Shown piece by piece: positions 51,165 to 60,736 of a stretch of 64,000 bases of DNA. A program made the translations under genes and the position numbers. Numbering within the stretch: the stretch's first letter is position 1; each line of letters opens with the position of its first letter. Source of the DNA: UBA7957 sp965222695 (GTDB taxonomy: Bacteria > Pseudomonadota > Gammaproteobacteria > Granulosicoccales > Granulosicoccaceae). The DNA lies in assembly GCA_965222695.1 (NCBI GenBank), contig OZ244967.1:4340001-4404000 (forward strand), written 5' to 3'. The notes beneath the pieces are model-generated. The model did no database searches. It saw nothing but the letters and a program-made list of their open reading frames with translations, and was not told the origin of the DNA.

Positions 51165-51857
51165 TTACTTTTCCAGAATCTTAATGATTTCACTATAGCC
51201 TCTTGCCTTTGCATGGTCTAAGGGGGATTCTCCGGATCTGTCCGAAATTGCTGTATCAGCACCGGCGGCGACCAGTAGACGTACGGTTTCCACATACTTA
51301 TCTCCACCGTCTCCCAAAATCACGGCTTCTATTAATGCCGTCCAGCCCAGATTGTTAATGTGGTCGATCGGCGCACCTGCAGTAATGAGTCGATCGACGA
51401 CTTTATGGTGACCCAGGTGTGCTGCCGCGATAAGAGCTGTGCCCTGATAAGGGCTTGTTATATTTGCCGGACTGGCTCCCAGGTCGAGCACTAAATCGAG
51501 TATCGCCAGATCGTTAGCGACGGCCGCGATAGTCACGACGTCGTAGTTTTGGGTGTCCAGTGAATCGGGGTTTGCACCGGAGTTGATTAATTCCCGGACT
51601 ACATCATCATGTGAAGCAAATACGGCGATATGGAGAGCGGTTCGGTTGTTATTGTCACGTTCCTCAAGATTGGCGCCCTCGGCAATTCGTTGTTTGAGAG
51701 TTGCCAGATTTCCCGTATGAGCAGCCCTATGCAGACCCTGGTATCGGGAAGATTCTTTTTCTGTCGGGGCAGTTTGTGCCTGGCCAAGCACTGAAAAACA
51801 CAACAGCTGTACAGCCACAAACAAGACGCTTGGATATAAGCCATTCCGATTTCGCAT
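51165..51857 (-). CDS. Exported ankyrin-repeat protein
   Basis: The ATG at 51857 gives about 230 residues; upstream alternatives (51884 ATG, 51905 GTG) add a poor signal region. A signal peptide (NGLYPSVLFVAVQLLCFSVL, cut near GQAQ/T) precedes five or so ankyrin repeats. They read GLHRAAHTGNLATLKQRI, TALHIAVFASHDDVVRELI, a degenerate third unit, TALIAAAHLGHHKVVDRLI, TALIEAVILGDG and SPLDHAKARGYSEIIKIL. It is probably a periplasmic protein-protein interaction module. It is convergent with the chemotaxis operon; function unknown. Confidence 0.82.
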   Translation of the reverse strand: MRNRNGLYPSVLFVAVQLLCFSVLGQAQTAPTEKESSRYQGLHRAAHTGNLATLKQRIAEGANLEERDNNNRTALHIAVFASHDDVVRELINSGANPDSLDTQNYDVVTIAAVANDLAILDLVLDLGASPANITSPYQGTALIAAAHLGHHKVVDRLITAGAPIDHINNLGWTALIEAVILGDGGDKYVETVRLLVAAGADTAISDRSGESPLDHAKARGYSEIIKILEK

Positions 51858-52425
51858 TACTTTCCAGCAATTCCGCATATTCAGTATTAATCGGCACGCC
51901 GACACCAGGAGTCAATTATCGAAAGACTTGGCCTCTTACTCAAGACATTTGTGCGGATTTGTTAAAATTTTGTTGAATTAATGTCAATTTAACGTCGGAT
52001 TCCGACCGAAATTTCGGTTTTTTCTTTGTCAAGCAAGTTTTTTTATTCACATTCTCATGTCAAGAGTTGAAAAAAAAGATTTTCTCGTGTAATGGAAAAC
52101 AGTATGTTAAAAAAAGCTATATAACTCATTGATAAATAACGATAAAGACGAATTGATCAAAAAGTGATCATTTTGCACAGATGCGTCGGGTATAGCCGAT
52201 TGCCAGGAGAATTCACGACGTAATCCACAGACTTATCCACAGAATTTGTGGATAAACCCGCAGCTCCCGGTATTGGTAAGATCACAGCGTCCGTGCGACA
52301 TCGCCGACCGTGTCTAACAGGTCGTTTTTCACACGGTTTACGGCCATAATTCGCCTTCAGGCAATTTTCGTCAATATTATCTGGACGGAGTATGGGTACT
52401 CCAGCTCAGGAATTTCTTAAGCTTA
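51858..52425. other. AT-rich upstream region of priA with DnaA boxes
   Basis: There are about 520 bp with no gene. It holds a long AT-rich tract (about 51960-52160, many A and T runs), GATC sites at about 52160-52180, and then the DnaA-box cluster at 52221-52255. The remaining 170 bp before priA are ordinary. Confidence 0.55.
52221..52255. promoter_or_regulatory. Cluster of DnaA boxes
   Basis: Two perfect consensus boxes face each other, TTATCCACA (52233-52241) and its complement TGTGGATAA (52247-52255). A one-mismatch box (TAATCCACA, 52221-52229) lies just upstream. Three sites in 35 bp next to an AT-rich tract are more than chance. They could control priA by DnaA or reflect an origin-like element; the cluster is too small to call an oriC. 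Confidence 0.6.
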
Positions 52426-54633
52426 ATGACTATAGTTCGCGTTGCAATTCCTTCTCCACTGGCAAGAACATTTGACTACCGGCTGTCACAATCCCAGCCA
52501 ATGCCGATTCCCGGTGTGAGGGTCAGTGTGCCGTTCGGTAATAAGCAATTGGTAGGAATAGTGGTGGGCACAGGGAAGACGTCGGTGATTCCAGGAGACA
52601 AGCTAAAGGCAATCATCGAAGTTTTGGACAGGCGCTCCCTGCTCGGGGATGAGGTACTTAATCTGTTGATCTGGGCCAGCAGGTACTATGTCTATCCGAT
52701 CGGAGAGGTAATGTCCGCTGCACTGCCATCTGTACTGAGGCGGGGGGTCGCCGCGGAAATACCTGTCGAAAAAAGATACAGGGTGATAACTGGCGTCAGT
52801 ATTGACAAAAAAAAGCTGCGGCGAGCGAAACTGCAATCCTTGATTTTCGAATCCATAGAACATGCTTCGTCATCCGGGTTGAATGGTGAGCAGTTGGCAA
52901 GCTTGTCGGTCGGATGGCGAGCTGCGGTGAAGGCATTGATAAAAAAAAATCTGATCGAAATACACGAACAGGCATTACTGCCGGTCAGGAATATTCCCAC
53001 TGCTTCGGCTCCAGAGTTGCATGAGGAGCAAATTCACGCTCTTTCCGAAATAAAGGTCTCTTTGGGGCGATTTCAACCGTTTTTGCTGAACGGAATTACG
53101 GGCAGCGGTAAAACGGAAATTTATCTGCGACTCATAGACCATATTACCACTGATGAAAAACAGGCGTTGTTGATCGTCCCTGAAATCAGCCTGACTCCAC
53201 AACTTCTGGATCGTTTCAAGCAGCGGCTTAGCTGTTCCTTTGTGACACTGCACTCGGGGCTTAATGACGGTGAGCGGGCGGCGAATTGGTTAGCTGCGGC
53301 CAAGGGACAGGCAGATGTTGTGATAGGAACACGCTCAGCGGTGTTCACGCCTCTGCCCAGATTAGGCTTACTGATCGTCGATGAGGAGCACGATGTTTCA
53401 TTAAAGCAGCAAGATGGATTCAGGTACCATGCCAGGGATTTATCGCTGGTGCGTGCGCGCAATGCGGGTGTGCCCATCGTACTTGGCAGTGCAACACCAT
53501 CGCTGGAATCTTTATTTAACGTCAGGCAGGGGCGATACATCCAATTGAAGCTGACCCATAGGGCAGGAGATGCATTACTGCCCGAAATCGGCTTATTGGA
53601 TATACGCCGTCGAAAATTGAGGGAAGGCCTCTCCGAACTGTTGATTGAAGCAATCGCTCGTCATCGCCTGGCGGGCGGGCAGATACTGATCTTTATCAAT
53701 CGTCGCGGATTTGCGCCGATTCTGCTCTGTGCCGATTGCGGGGCGACCGCGGATTGCCAACGTTGCGATGCCCATATGACCGTTCACGCACGTTCACGGA
53801 GCCTGCGCTGCCATCACTGCGGTGCTGAACGGCCGGTGCCTCGACACTGCGATAGCTGCGGTGGCTTTGAGTTTGATACGGTGGGGCATGGATCTGAGAG
53901 GATCGAAGCTGCGCTGCTGGATGTATTTCCGGACGCAAATGTCGTTCGGATTGACCGTGATACAACGCGTCGAAAAGGAGCCTTGGAGTCTCAATTGCAG
54001 GCCGCCGTTAGCGGCGAGGCCAATATCATGGTTGGAACTCAAATGTTGGCTAAGGGGCATCACTTTCCCGGAGTTACCTTAGTCGGTATTCTGGATGCTG
54101 ATCGTGGCCTTTTCGGCACGGATTTTCGTGCCCTGGAGCAAACCGGGCAACTGATCACCCAGGTGGCGGGCCGTGCAGGGCGAGCCCGGCTTCCCGGTGA
54201 AGTCTTGATACAAACCCGTCATCCGGATCATGAACAGCTGCGATTGTTGATTGACAGAGGCTATAATGACTTCGCCGCGTCGGCTTTAAGGCAAAGGAAG
54301 CTGGCTGAACTCCCTCCTTTTGCCTATGCCGCTCTGTTCAGGGCTGAATCCCTGCAGAGTCCCGCCGCACGGGAATTTCTAGGCTATGTAGCCCGGTTGA
54401 TTAAGGCCTGGCTTAACAAGAGACTTGGCGAAGGTACAATAGAAATTCTCGGGCCGGTAGTCGCCCCCATCGAACGTATCGGTGGCCGTTACCGATTCCA
54501 GTTGATGGTTCAGTCGAAGCAACGGCACCAATTGAACCGTATTTTAAGCCATGCCCGGCGGGTATTGGAGACGGATAAACTAGCGAGAAAAGTAAGATGG
54601 TCCATCGATGTAGATCCTATAGACTTTTTTTAA
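52426..54633 (+). CDS. priA: Primosomal replication-restart helicase PriA
   Basis: This 735-residue 3'-5' helicase restarts stalled forks. An N-terminal DNA-binding domain (VAIPSPLARTFDYRLSQ) is followed by Walker A GITGSGKTEIYLRL, the motif II variant LIVDEEHDVSLKQQDGF (DEEH), and the zinc-binding insert CADCGATADCQRC...CHHCG...CDSCGG. Motif V/VI are GTQMLAKGHHFPGVTLV and QVAGRAGRA. All motifs are intact and length is normal. A DnaA-box cluster lies about 170 bp upstream. Its 3' end overlaps the next gene by 37 bp. Confidence 0.97.
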   Translation: MTIVRVAIPSPLARTFDYRLSQSQPMPIPGVRVSVPFGNKQLVGIVVGTGKTSVIPGDKLKAIIEVLDRRSLLGDEVLNLLIWASRYYVYPIGEVMSAALPSVLRRGVAAEIPVEKRYRVITGVSIDKKKLRRAKLQSLIFESIEHASSSGLNGEQLASLSVGWRAAVKALIKKNLIEIHEQALLPVRNIPTASAPELHEEQIHALSEIKVSLGRFQPFLLNGITGSGKTEIYLRLIDHITTDEKQALLIVPEISLTPQLLDRFKQRLSCSFVTLHSGLNDGERAANWLAAAKGQADVVIGTRSAVFTPLPRLGLLIVDEEHDVSLKQQDGFRYHARDLSLVRARNAGVPIVLGSATPSLESLFNVRQGRYIQLKLTHRAGDALLPEIGLLDIRRRKLREGLSELLIEAIARHRLAGGQILIFINRRGFAPILLCADCGATADCQRCDAHMTVHARSRSLRCHHCGAERPVPRHCDSCGGFEFDTVGHGSERIEAALLDVFPDANVVRIDRDTTRRKGALESQLQAAVSGEANIMVGTQMLAKGHHFPGVTLVGILDADRGLFGTDFRALEQTGQLITQVAGRAGRARLPGEVLIQTRHPDHEQLRLLIDRGYNDFAASALRQRKLAELPPFAYAALFRAESLQSPAAREFLGYVARLIKAWLNKRLGEGTIEILGPVVAPIERIGGRYRFQLMVQSKQRHQLNRILSHARRVLETDKLARKVRWSIDVDPIDFF

Positions 54634-55412
54634 CTTTCCTGACAGTGGCTGGCCTTATTGCCTGCAGCGGCAGCGTAGAGACGACCGATTCCGATTCGGC
54701 ACCCCCCGATTCGCAGATCCAGACCCAACAGGATCAGGAGCCGCCACCCGATAATCAACCCGAGTCAAATCAGGGGGAAACAGGGATTAGAATTTTAATG
54801 CTGGGTGATTCGATTACACAGGGAGACAAATCGCATCAGAGTTATCGCTACCCCTTGTGGAAAAAGCTCGTCGATCATAATTCCGATATCGATCTGGTAG
54901 GGTCGTTACGTGATAATTTTAAGGGAAATCCGCAGTGGCCTGATTATCAGGGAAAATCTTTCGACCGGGATCATGAGGGCCATTGGGGTTGGCGAGTTGA
55001 TGAAATCCTTGCCCGTTTGGACGGTTGGTTGAACCGATATGTGCCGGATATTGCATTGATTCATCTCGGTACCAATGATGTATTCCAAGAGCAGTCGATC
55101 GCGAGCACTATTGATGAATTGGAGCAATTGGTCAGTCGTTTACGCCGGCAAAATCCCAATATCATTCTATTTATCGCGAAAGTGATTCCTTCGAAATATC
55201 ATCAACAGGCGCTTTCGGATTTAAACAGGGAAATCGAGACCGTAATAGCGGGAATCGATACGGAGCAGTCACCCATTATCATTGTTGACCATAGTCGTGA
55301 TTTCAATGCGTCTAGCGACACTTATGATGGAGTACATCCAAATGCCAAGGGCGAAGAGATCATGGCAAAAAAATGGATGGATGCTATGATCGCCGAGGCC
55401 GTGTTGCCCTGA
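54597..55412 (+). CDS. SGNH/GDSL-family lipoprotein hydrolase
   Basis: This 271-residue protein starts 37 bp before the priA stop in another frame, implying coupling. The N-terminus is a lipoprotein signal ending GLIAC, followed by a Ser/Gln/Pro-rich linker. The catalytic blocks are ILMLGDSITQG (Ser), LIHLGTNDVF (block III Asn) and DGVHPNAKG (Asp/His). It is an esterase of the SGNH hydrolase superfamily, probably acting on carbohydrate esters or lipids at the cell surface. It has no functional tie to PriA beyond location. Confidence 0.82.
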   Translation: MVHRCRSYRLFLTFLTVAGLIACSGSVETTDSDSAPPDSQIQTQQDQEPPPDNQPESNQGETGIRILMLGDSITQGDKSHQSYRYPLWKKLVDHNSDIDLVGSLRDNFKGNPQWPDYQGKSFDRDHEGHWGWRVDEILARLDGWLNRYVPDIALIHLGTNDVFQEQSIASTIDELEQLVSRLRRQNPNIILFIAKVIPSKYHQQALSDLNREIETVIAGIDTEQSPIIIVDHSRDFNASSDTYDGVHPNAKGEEIMAKKWMDAMIAEAVLP

Positions 55413-55828
55413 TTAGAAACAACTACTCAGTAGATTAAAATTTCGTTAATGTTCTAGGATTATACGAATTTTCTCTTAACTTTTGTTAAACATCTGCTAG
55501 CGGTTTAATCTCGAAGAAAAATCTACTAAAAAATTCCGAAATATCACTAATAGTGACTTGCGTGTTTGATGAAATGCGCTAAATAGTTAGTGTTCGAGCC
55601 ACTTTTACCATGAGTTGAGTTGAACCACGGTTGCACAATACCGTGGCGGCCGGGCTTTGCTCCATGAAAAACGGGCTGAAGCGAGAGGGACTCCGGCTTA
55701 CCGGTGTTGAATCGTTAATGAACTATTTTCAGAAATAGCCTGAAATTTGCATGTAAATCAGGACCAATAGTAACCACAGTTATAGGGTTGTGTGGAGTCC
55801 GGACCCTTTATCACTGAGGTGTAGAAAT
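55413..55828. other. Intergenic region with a hairpin before the SPOR gene
   Basis: There are 416 bp without a gene. The first 150 bp are AT-rich; a 6-bp hairpin CCACGG/CCGTGG with a 10-nt loop (55625-55646) follows, then a GC-richer stretch. This could be a promoter-plus-leader or a small RNA, but I cannot tell. Confidence 0.4.
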
Positions 55829-56398
55829 ATGGCTGAAACAAAGAAAACACCCAATAGCAACTTCTTGCTCCTTTCGCTGGGATGTTTGGTCGGTTTTTTG
55901 GTGGGTTTCGTTTTGTTATTAGCAAATCTGCCGACATTTGACTATTCGAGTAACTATGAAGGTTATGAGGCGATGGATTATCAATCCTCAGGTACTGGCT
56001 TTGAGTTTTACCGCCTGCTGCCCGGGTTAAATGTTGATATCGCTGAGCGTCAGGATGAAGTTTACGAACCGGATATACCTCGCTTTCGTTCCCGTATAAA
56101 TACAGCGCAAATCGAGCCCGTTGAACAGCAGAAGGTACTTGAAGTACCCGCCAGCTTTACAACGGACGCTTATTTTCTGCAAGCGGGTTCGTTCAGCAGG
56201 CTGCCCGATGCGGAAAAAATGCGTGCCAAGTTACTCCTCCATGGACTCGACGCGTTTATCAAGCCTTTTGAGAAAAATGGAAAACTACACCACCGGGTCC
56301 GACTAGGGCCTTATTATGAAAAGGACAACTTGAACGACGCAAGGGAATCTCTCAATTCCCGGGGAATCAGCTATATGGTATTGCGGGTCAGAGGCTGA
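55829..56398 (+). CDS. ftsN: SPOR-domain cell-division protein (FtsN-like)
   Basis: The ATG at 55829 has GAGGTG upstream (190 residues). A short cytoplasmic tail, a single transmembrane helix (LLLSLGCLVGFLVGFVLLLA), a periplasmic linker and a C-terminal SPOR domain (FLQAGSFSRLPDAEKMRAKL, PYYEKDNLNDARESL) match FtsN. In related genomes FtsN lies between priA/argS and hslVU; here argS and hslVU are absent and hrpA follows, so the order is rearranged. It binds denuded peptidoglycan and triggers septation. Confidence 0.8.
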   Translation: MAETKKTPNSNFLLLSLGCLVGFLVGFVLLLANLPTFDYSSNYEGYEAMDYQSSGTGFEFYRLLPGLNVDIAERQDEVYEPDIPRFRSRINTAQIEPVEQQKVLEVPASFTTDAYFLQAGSFSRLPDAEKMRAKLLLHGLDAFIKPFEKNGKLHHRVRLGPYYEKDNLNDARESLNSRGISYMVLRVRG

Positions 56399-56478
56399 CG
56401 GTAATTTCTTTTCTTTCCCGGATAGCTGCGGGCTAATTGCAATTAGTTTTCTCAGGCCTCAGTGTTTAAAATGCCTTA

Positions 56479-59400
56479 ATGTATTTTGAGGCAGGAAAAC
56501 TTCACGAAAAGATAGATCAATGCATGCGTATTGATCAGCATCGGCTACGCCTGCGGGTCAGTCAGGCCAACAAGTACTCCAAGGCCAACTCCTTAAAACC
56601 CAAGTTTTTAAATAGCCTGCTAGGGGATATTGAAAAATCCTCGGCCAGGAGATTGCGCCGAGCGGAGACACATCCGGTTCCGGGGTATCCGGATGATCTG
56701 CCCGTGGTACAGGCGAGGGAGGAAATCCTCCAAACACTGATCAGGCACCAGGTTGTTATTGTCTGCGGTGAAACCGGTTCCGGGAAAACCACGCAAATTC
56801 CGAAAATTTGCCTGGAATCAGGTCGAGGCATATCCGGTGTTATCGGCCATACACAACCGCGCAGACTGGCGGCAAGGTCGGTTGCCTCAAGAATCGCCGA
56901 AGAGCTGCACAGTGAAATCGGAAATACGGTAGGTTTTAAAATCAGGTTTACCGATCGCGTATCCGGCAATACTCGAATCAAGCTCATGACGGATGGAATA
57001 TTGCTGGCGGAGATTCAAAATGACCCCTACCTCAATCAATATGACGCCATTATTGTTGATGAGGCGCACGAACGCTCTTTAAATATCGATTTCTTGCTCG
57101 GGTACCTGAAGCAGTTGCTGCCCCGTCGACGGGATTTAAAGCTTGTGGTTACCTCGGCAACCATTGACCCGCAGCGCTTTTCACAGCATTTCGATCTTGC
57201 GCCGATAATCTCTGTCGAAGGTAGAACCTATCCTGTAGAAGTGCGTTATCGACCCCTGGAGGAGTATTCGGCTGATGAAGAGGAGACACCGGATGAATCC
57301 CGATTACTGTTAAGCGCTTGTGAAGAACTCGCGACGGAAGGGACAGGAGATCTGCTGGTTTTTTTACCGGGAGAAAGGGAGATCAAGGAGCATGCTGCAT
57401 TTCTGGGTAAGAAACTCCCATTCAGCAAAAAACTGCATGGCAGCGAGATTCTCCCGTTATTTGCAAGGCTGTCGGCGTCGGAGCAGAACCGGATATTCGC
57501 CCCTCACTCCAAGCGAAGGATTGTTTTAGCGACCAATGTCGCTGAAACTTCTATCACGGTTCCCGGCATTCGTTACGTCGTCGACTTCGGTCTGGCGCGA
57601 ATGTCACGCTACAGCGTACGCAGCAAGGTCCAGAGATTACCCATAGAGAAAATTTCCAAAGCGTCCGCTGATCAGCGCAAGGGCCGCTGTGGCCGCGAGG
57701 CGCCGGGAATCTGTATACGCCTGTACGGTGAGGATGATTTCGATAACCGTGCCGAATTTACCGAGGCGGAGATTTTACGGACCAATCTCGCGTCAGTCAT
57801 TTTGCAAATGGAAGCCATGCGAATAGGTCACATAGAAGACTTCCCGTTTGTTGAACCGCCCGAAAAAAAATATGTAAATGATGGATACAGACTTTTACAT
57901 GAAATCGGCGCGGTCAACCAAAAGCGGAAATTAACCGCGCTTGGCAAATCCCTGGCTAAATTACCGATTGATCCCAGATTTGCAAAAATGCTGTTTGCGG
58001 CCCGTGACGAAGCCTGTGTCAGTGAGTTACTCGTTATCGTAAGCGCTCTGTCTGTGCAGGATCCCAGGGAAAGGCCGTTGGATTACCAACACAAAGCCGA
58101 TGAGTTGCACGCTGAATTTAATGACGCGCAGTCCGATTTTCTAGCCTGGATCAACTTATGGCAATTTCTGGAAGTTCAGTCCAAACGCTTATCCAACAAT
58201 CGGTTTCGTAAAATGTGCAAGCAGCGTTTTCTGTCCTGGGTGAGGATTCGCGAATGGCGGGAGATTCGCGCACAACTTGAGGCCATGCTCAAGGAACAGA
58301 AATTTATTCTTAACAGCAAACCCGCAGCCTACGAAAATATTCATCGGGCTTTAATCAGCGGCCTATTGGCTAATGTCGCGGTAAAACGGGAGAAAAACGA
58401 GTATTTAGGAACCCGTAATCGCAAAGTCATGATTTTCCCCGGCTCCGGTTTATTCAAGTCCGGACCTAAGTGGATTCTTGCAGCGGAAATCAGTGAAACC
58501 ACTCGTTTGTATGCAAGAACCGTTGCAATGATCAAGCCCGAGTGGGTGGAACATTTATCTTCGCATCTGATGAGTTTCAGCTATTTTAGCGCACATTGGC
58601 AACGCAAGCGCGGTCAGGTTGGCGCTTATCAGAAATCCAGCTTATACGGGTTGGAAATTAATCCTAAAAAACGAATTAATTATGGTCCGGTCAACCCCGT
58701 CGAATCGCGTGAGATCTTTATCCTTGAAGCATTGGTTGAGGGTAAGCTCAATTCAAGCGCTGCGTTTTATCTTCACAATCTGAAGTTGGTGGAGCAAGTC
58801 AAAGTACTGGAAGACAAATCACGCCGGCGGGATATTCTGGTCGATCCGCAACAACTCTATTATTTTTACGATGCGGTGATCCCCGATGGAATCTACAGCT
58901 TTCCGCAGTTTGAATCGTGGCGCAAGGATTTCGAAGAACATTCTCCCAGAGGGCTATTTTACTCGCGCGACATGCTGCTCAGAACCGAGGGCGCCGCAGA
59001 TGTTTCGACAGTGGATTTTCCTGATCAGATGGAGTTTTCAGGAGTTGTATTACCATTGAGCTATCATTTTGATCCTGAGGCCGTGGATGACGGCGTTACA
59101 TTGACGATTCCTGCGTATATCATCAACCGTGTCTCCGCCGAACAATGTGAATGGTTGGTTCCGGGCATGTTGGAAGAGAAAATAGTTGAGTTGATTCGCG
59201 GTCTGCCAAAACCTTTGCGCCGCAATTTCGTTCCGGTGCCGGATGTTGCGCGAGATTGCTGCAAAATAATGCAGGCCGGAGACTACTCGCTATTGACCGA
59301 ACTATCTATCCAGCTCAAACGTATTCGCGCGGTCGAAGTGCCGGTGGACGCATTTGAACCCCAGGCCTTGTCCAAACACCTGCAAATGAATTTCCGCTTG

Positions 59401-60381
59401 ATCGATAAACGAGGTCAAGTGCTGGAGGAAGGGAGAAATCTAAATATACTGCAACAGCGCTATACAGATCATGTTGAAGAGAGTTTGTCGGCGACGGGTG
59501 CCGATAGTTTTGAGCGTGAAGATATCAGGGATTGGAATTTTGGCGATCTGCCCGTGTCGGTGGAAATTGAAAATGCAGGGGTTGTAATGAAGGGATATCC
59601 CGCGCTAAAGGTGGAAAATCACAAAATTGCCTTGCGGTTGTTTGCCAGCGAAGCGGTTGCAAATGTTGAAATGCACTATGGCTTGCGTGCTCTTTACAAA
59701 AAAGTCCTAAGCGATGAAATCAAGTACCTGAAGCGCAAATTACCGGGAATTCAGCAGTTGTGCCTGCGCTTCGCACCTTTCGGATCCGCGGAAGAGCTGA
59801 TCAACGACATTATCGATGCAGCCGTCGACAGAACTTTTATACGGCAAGGCGATTTCCCGCGTCGAAGAGAACAATTCAGGCATATTCTGGCGGAAAATCG
59901 CACACAACTGATCGCTTATGCCAGTGATATCTGTGAGGTTCTTGAGCGTATTTTGGAGTCTTACCGCCGGGTGAGAAAACGCTTGGACGAATCAATCTCC
60001 CTCAGCTGGATTGAACCGGCCGTGGATATTCAGGATCAACTGTCGGCACTGATTTACAAAGGATTTGTCAGCAAAACGCCCTCCCGATGGTTGGACCGGT
60101 TTCCGGCCTATATGGAAGCCATAGACATAAGGCTGGACGCTCTGGATCGCGCCCCGGATAAAGATCGCAGGCGGCGAGCGGAGTTTCTACCTTTATGGGA
60201 AAAATACAAGCACATGCCCGCTCATCGGGAACATGTAGAGAACTACGAATTGAGGCGAGAGGAAATACGTTGGTTACTTGAAGAGCTAAGGGTATCGCTG
60301 TTCGCCCAATCGCTTGGCACGATGGAAAAAGTTTCCATCAAACGGCTGGAAACGCGTATGGAAGCGGTTTTAAAGGGCTGA
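56479..60381 (+). CDS. hrpA: ATP-dependent RNA helicase HrpA
   Basis: This 1300-residue DEAH-box helicase has Walker A VIVCGETGSGKTTQIPK, the DEAH motif in IIVDEAHERSLN, SAT in LKLVVTSATIDPQRF and motif VI DQRKGRCGREAPG, then HA2, the oligonucleotide-binding fold and the long HrpA-specific C-terminal domain. The length is that of bacterial HrpA. It unwinds RNA and rescues stalled ribosomes. The start at 56479 lacks a clear Shine-Dalgarno; an internal ATG at 56524 is possible. Confidence 0.95.
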   Translation: MYFEAGKLHEKIDQCMRIDQHRLRLRVSQANKYSKANSLKPKFLNSLLGDIEKSSARRLRRAETHPVPGYPDDLPVVQAREEILQTLIRHQVVIVCGETGSGKTTQIPKICLESGRGISGVIGHTQPRRLAARSVASRIAEELHSEIGNTVGFKIRFTDRVSGNTRIKLMTDGILLAEIQNDPYLNQYDAIIVDEAHERSLNIDFLLGYLKQLLPRRRDLKLVVTSATIDPQRFSQHFDLAPIISVEGRTYPVEVRYRPLEEYSADEEETPDESRLLLSACEELATEGTGDLLVFLPGEREIKEHAAFLGKKLPFSKKLHGSEILPLFARLSASEQNRIFAPHSKRRIVLATNVAETSITVPGIRYVVDFGLARMSRYSVRSKVQRLPIEKISKASADQRKGRCGREAPGICIRLYGEDDFDNRAEFTEAEILRTNLASVILQMEAMRIGHIEDFPFVEPPEKKYVNDGYRLLHEIGAVNQKRKLTALGKSLAKLPIDPRFAKMLFAARDEACVSELLVIVSALSVQDPRERPLDYQHKADELHAEFNDAQSDFLAWINLWQFLEVQSKRLSNNRFRKMCKQRFLSWVRIREWREIRAQLEAMLKEQKFILNSKPAAYENIHRALISGLLANVAVKREKNEYLGTRNRKVMIFPGSGLFKSGPKWILAAEISETTRLYARTVAMIKPEWVEHLSSHLMSFSYFSAHWQRKRGQVGAYQKSSLYGLEINPKKRINYGPVNPVESREIFILEALVEGKLNSSAAFYLHNLKLVEQVKVLEDKSRRRDILVDPQQLYYFYDAVIPDGIYSFPQFESWRKDFEEHSPRGLFYSRDMLLRTEGAADVSTVDFPDQMEFSGVVLPLSYHFDPEAVDDGVTLTIPAYIINRVSAEQCEWLVPGMLEEKIVELIRGLPKPLRRNFVPVPDVARDCCKIMQAGDYSLLTELSIQLKRIRAVEVPVDAFEPQALSKHLQMNFRLIDKRGQVLEEGRNLNILQQRYTDHVEESLSATGADSFEREDIRDWNFGDLPVSVEIENAGVVMKGYPALKVENHKIALRLFASEAVANVEMHYGLRALYKKVLSDEIKYLKRKLPGIQQLCLRFAPFGSAEELINDIIDAAVDRTFIRQGDFPRRREQFRHILAENRTQLIAYASDICEVLERILESYRRVRKRLDESISLSWIEPAVDIQDQLSALIYKGFVSKTPSRWLDRFPAYMEAIDIRLDALDRAPDKDRRRRAEFLPLWEKYKHMPAHREHVENYELRREEIRWLLEELRVSLFAQSLGTMEKVSIKRLETRMEAVLKG

Positions 60382-60382
60382 T

Positions 60383-60736
60383 ATGAATATGTTGTTTCTG
60401 CTATTGGTCTTAACCAAGAATGCCGCAGGCGATATCAACGCGGCATTTGTCAATGCGGATAATCCTGCAGCTTGCGTCTTGAAGCAGGAGCAGCTAAAAG
60501 GAATATTTTTGGGGGCGGGCATCCCGATCGTTTATAGTGGATGTGATTCCAGCCGAATAATTTTTCCTGAATACAAACACGCCACTTCAAGCCTGCAAAA
60601 GCGGTATTTTTATCAAATTACGCTGAATAATAAGGGGTTCTCCATCCAGTCAATCAAAGACTGGCAGGAGTGCAAAAGCAGCCCCCCCGGAGTGATCTGC
60701 GCCAGTTCCGTACAGTCACCGATCAGCCAGCCCTAG
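60383..60736 (+). CDS. Small exported protein of unknown function
   Basis: This 117-residue protein starts 1 bp after the hrpA stop, so it shares the hrpA transcript. A short hydrophobic start may be a weak signal peptide. Five Cys residues suggest disulfides. It ends sharing a CTAG palindrome with the converging oxidoreductase gene. No family recognised. Confidence 0.5.
   Translation: MNMLFLLLVLTKNAAGDINAAFVNADNPAACVLKQEQLKGIFLGAGIPIVYSGCDSSRIIFPEYKHATSSLQKRYFYQITLNNKGFSIQSIKDWQECKSSPPGVICASSVQSPISQP

Noticed and set aside
52150..52260. Chromosomal replication origin upstream of priA
   Set aside because: Only three DnaA boxes and no dnaA, rpmH, gidA or mioC neighbours; reported as a DnaA-box cluster only.
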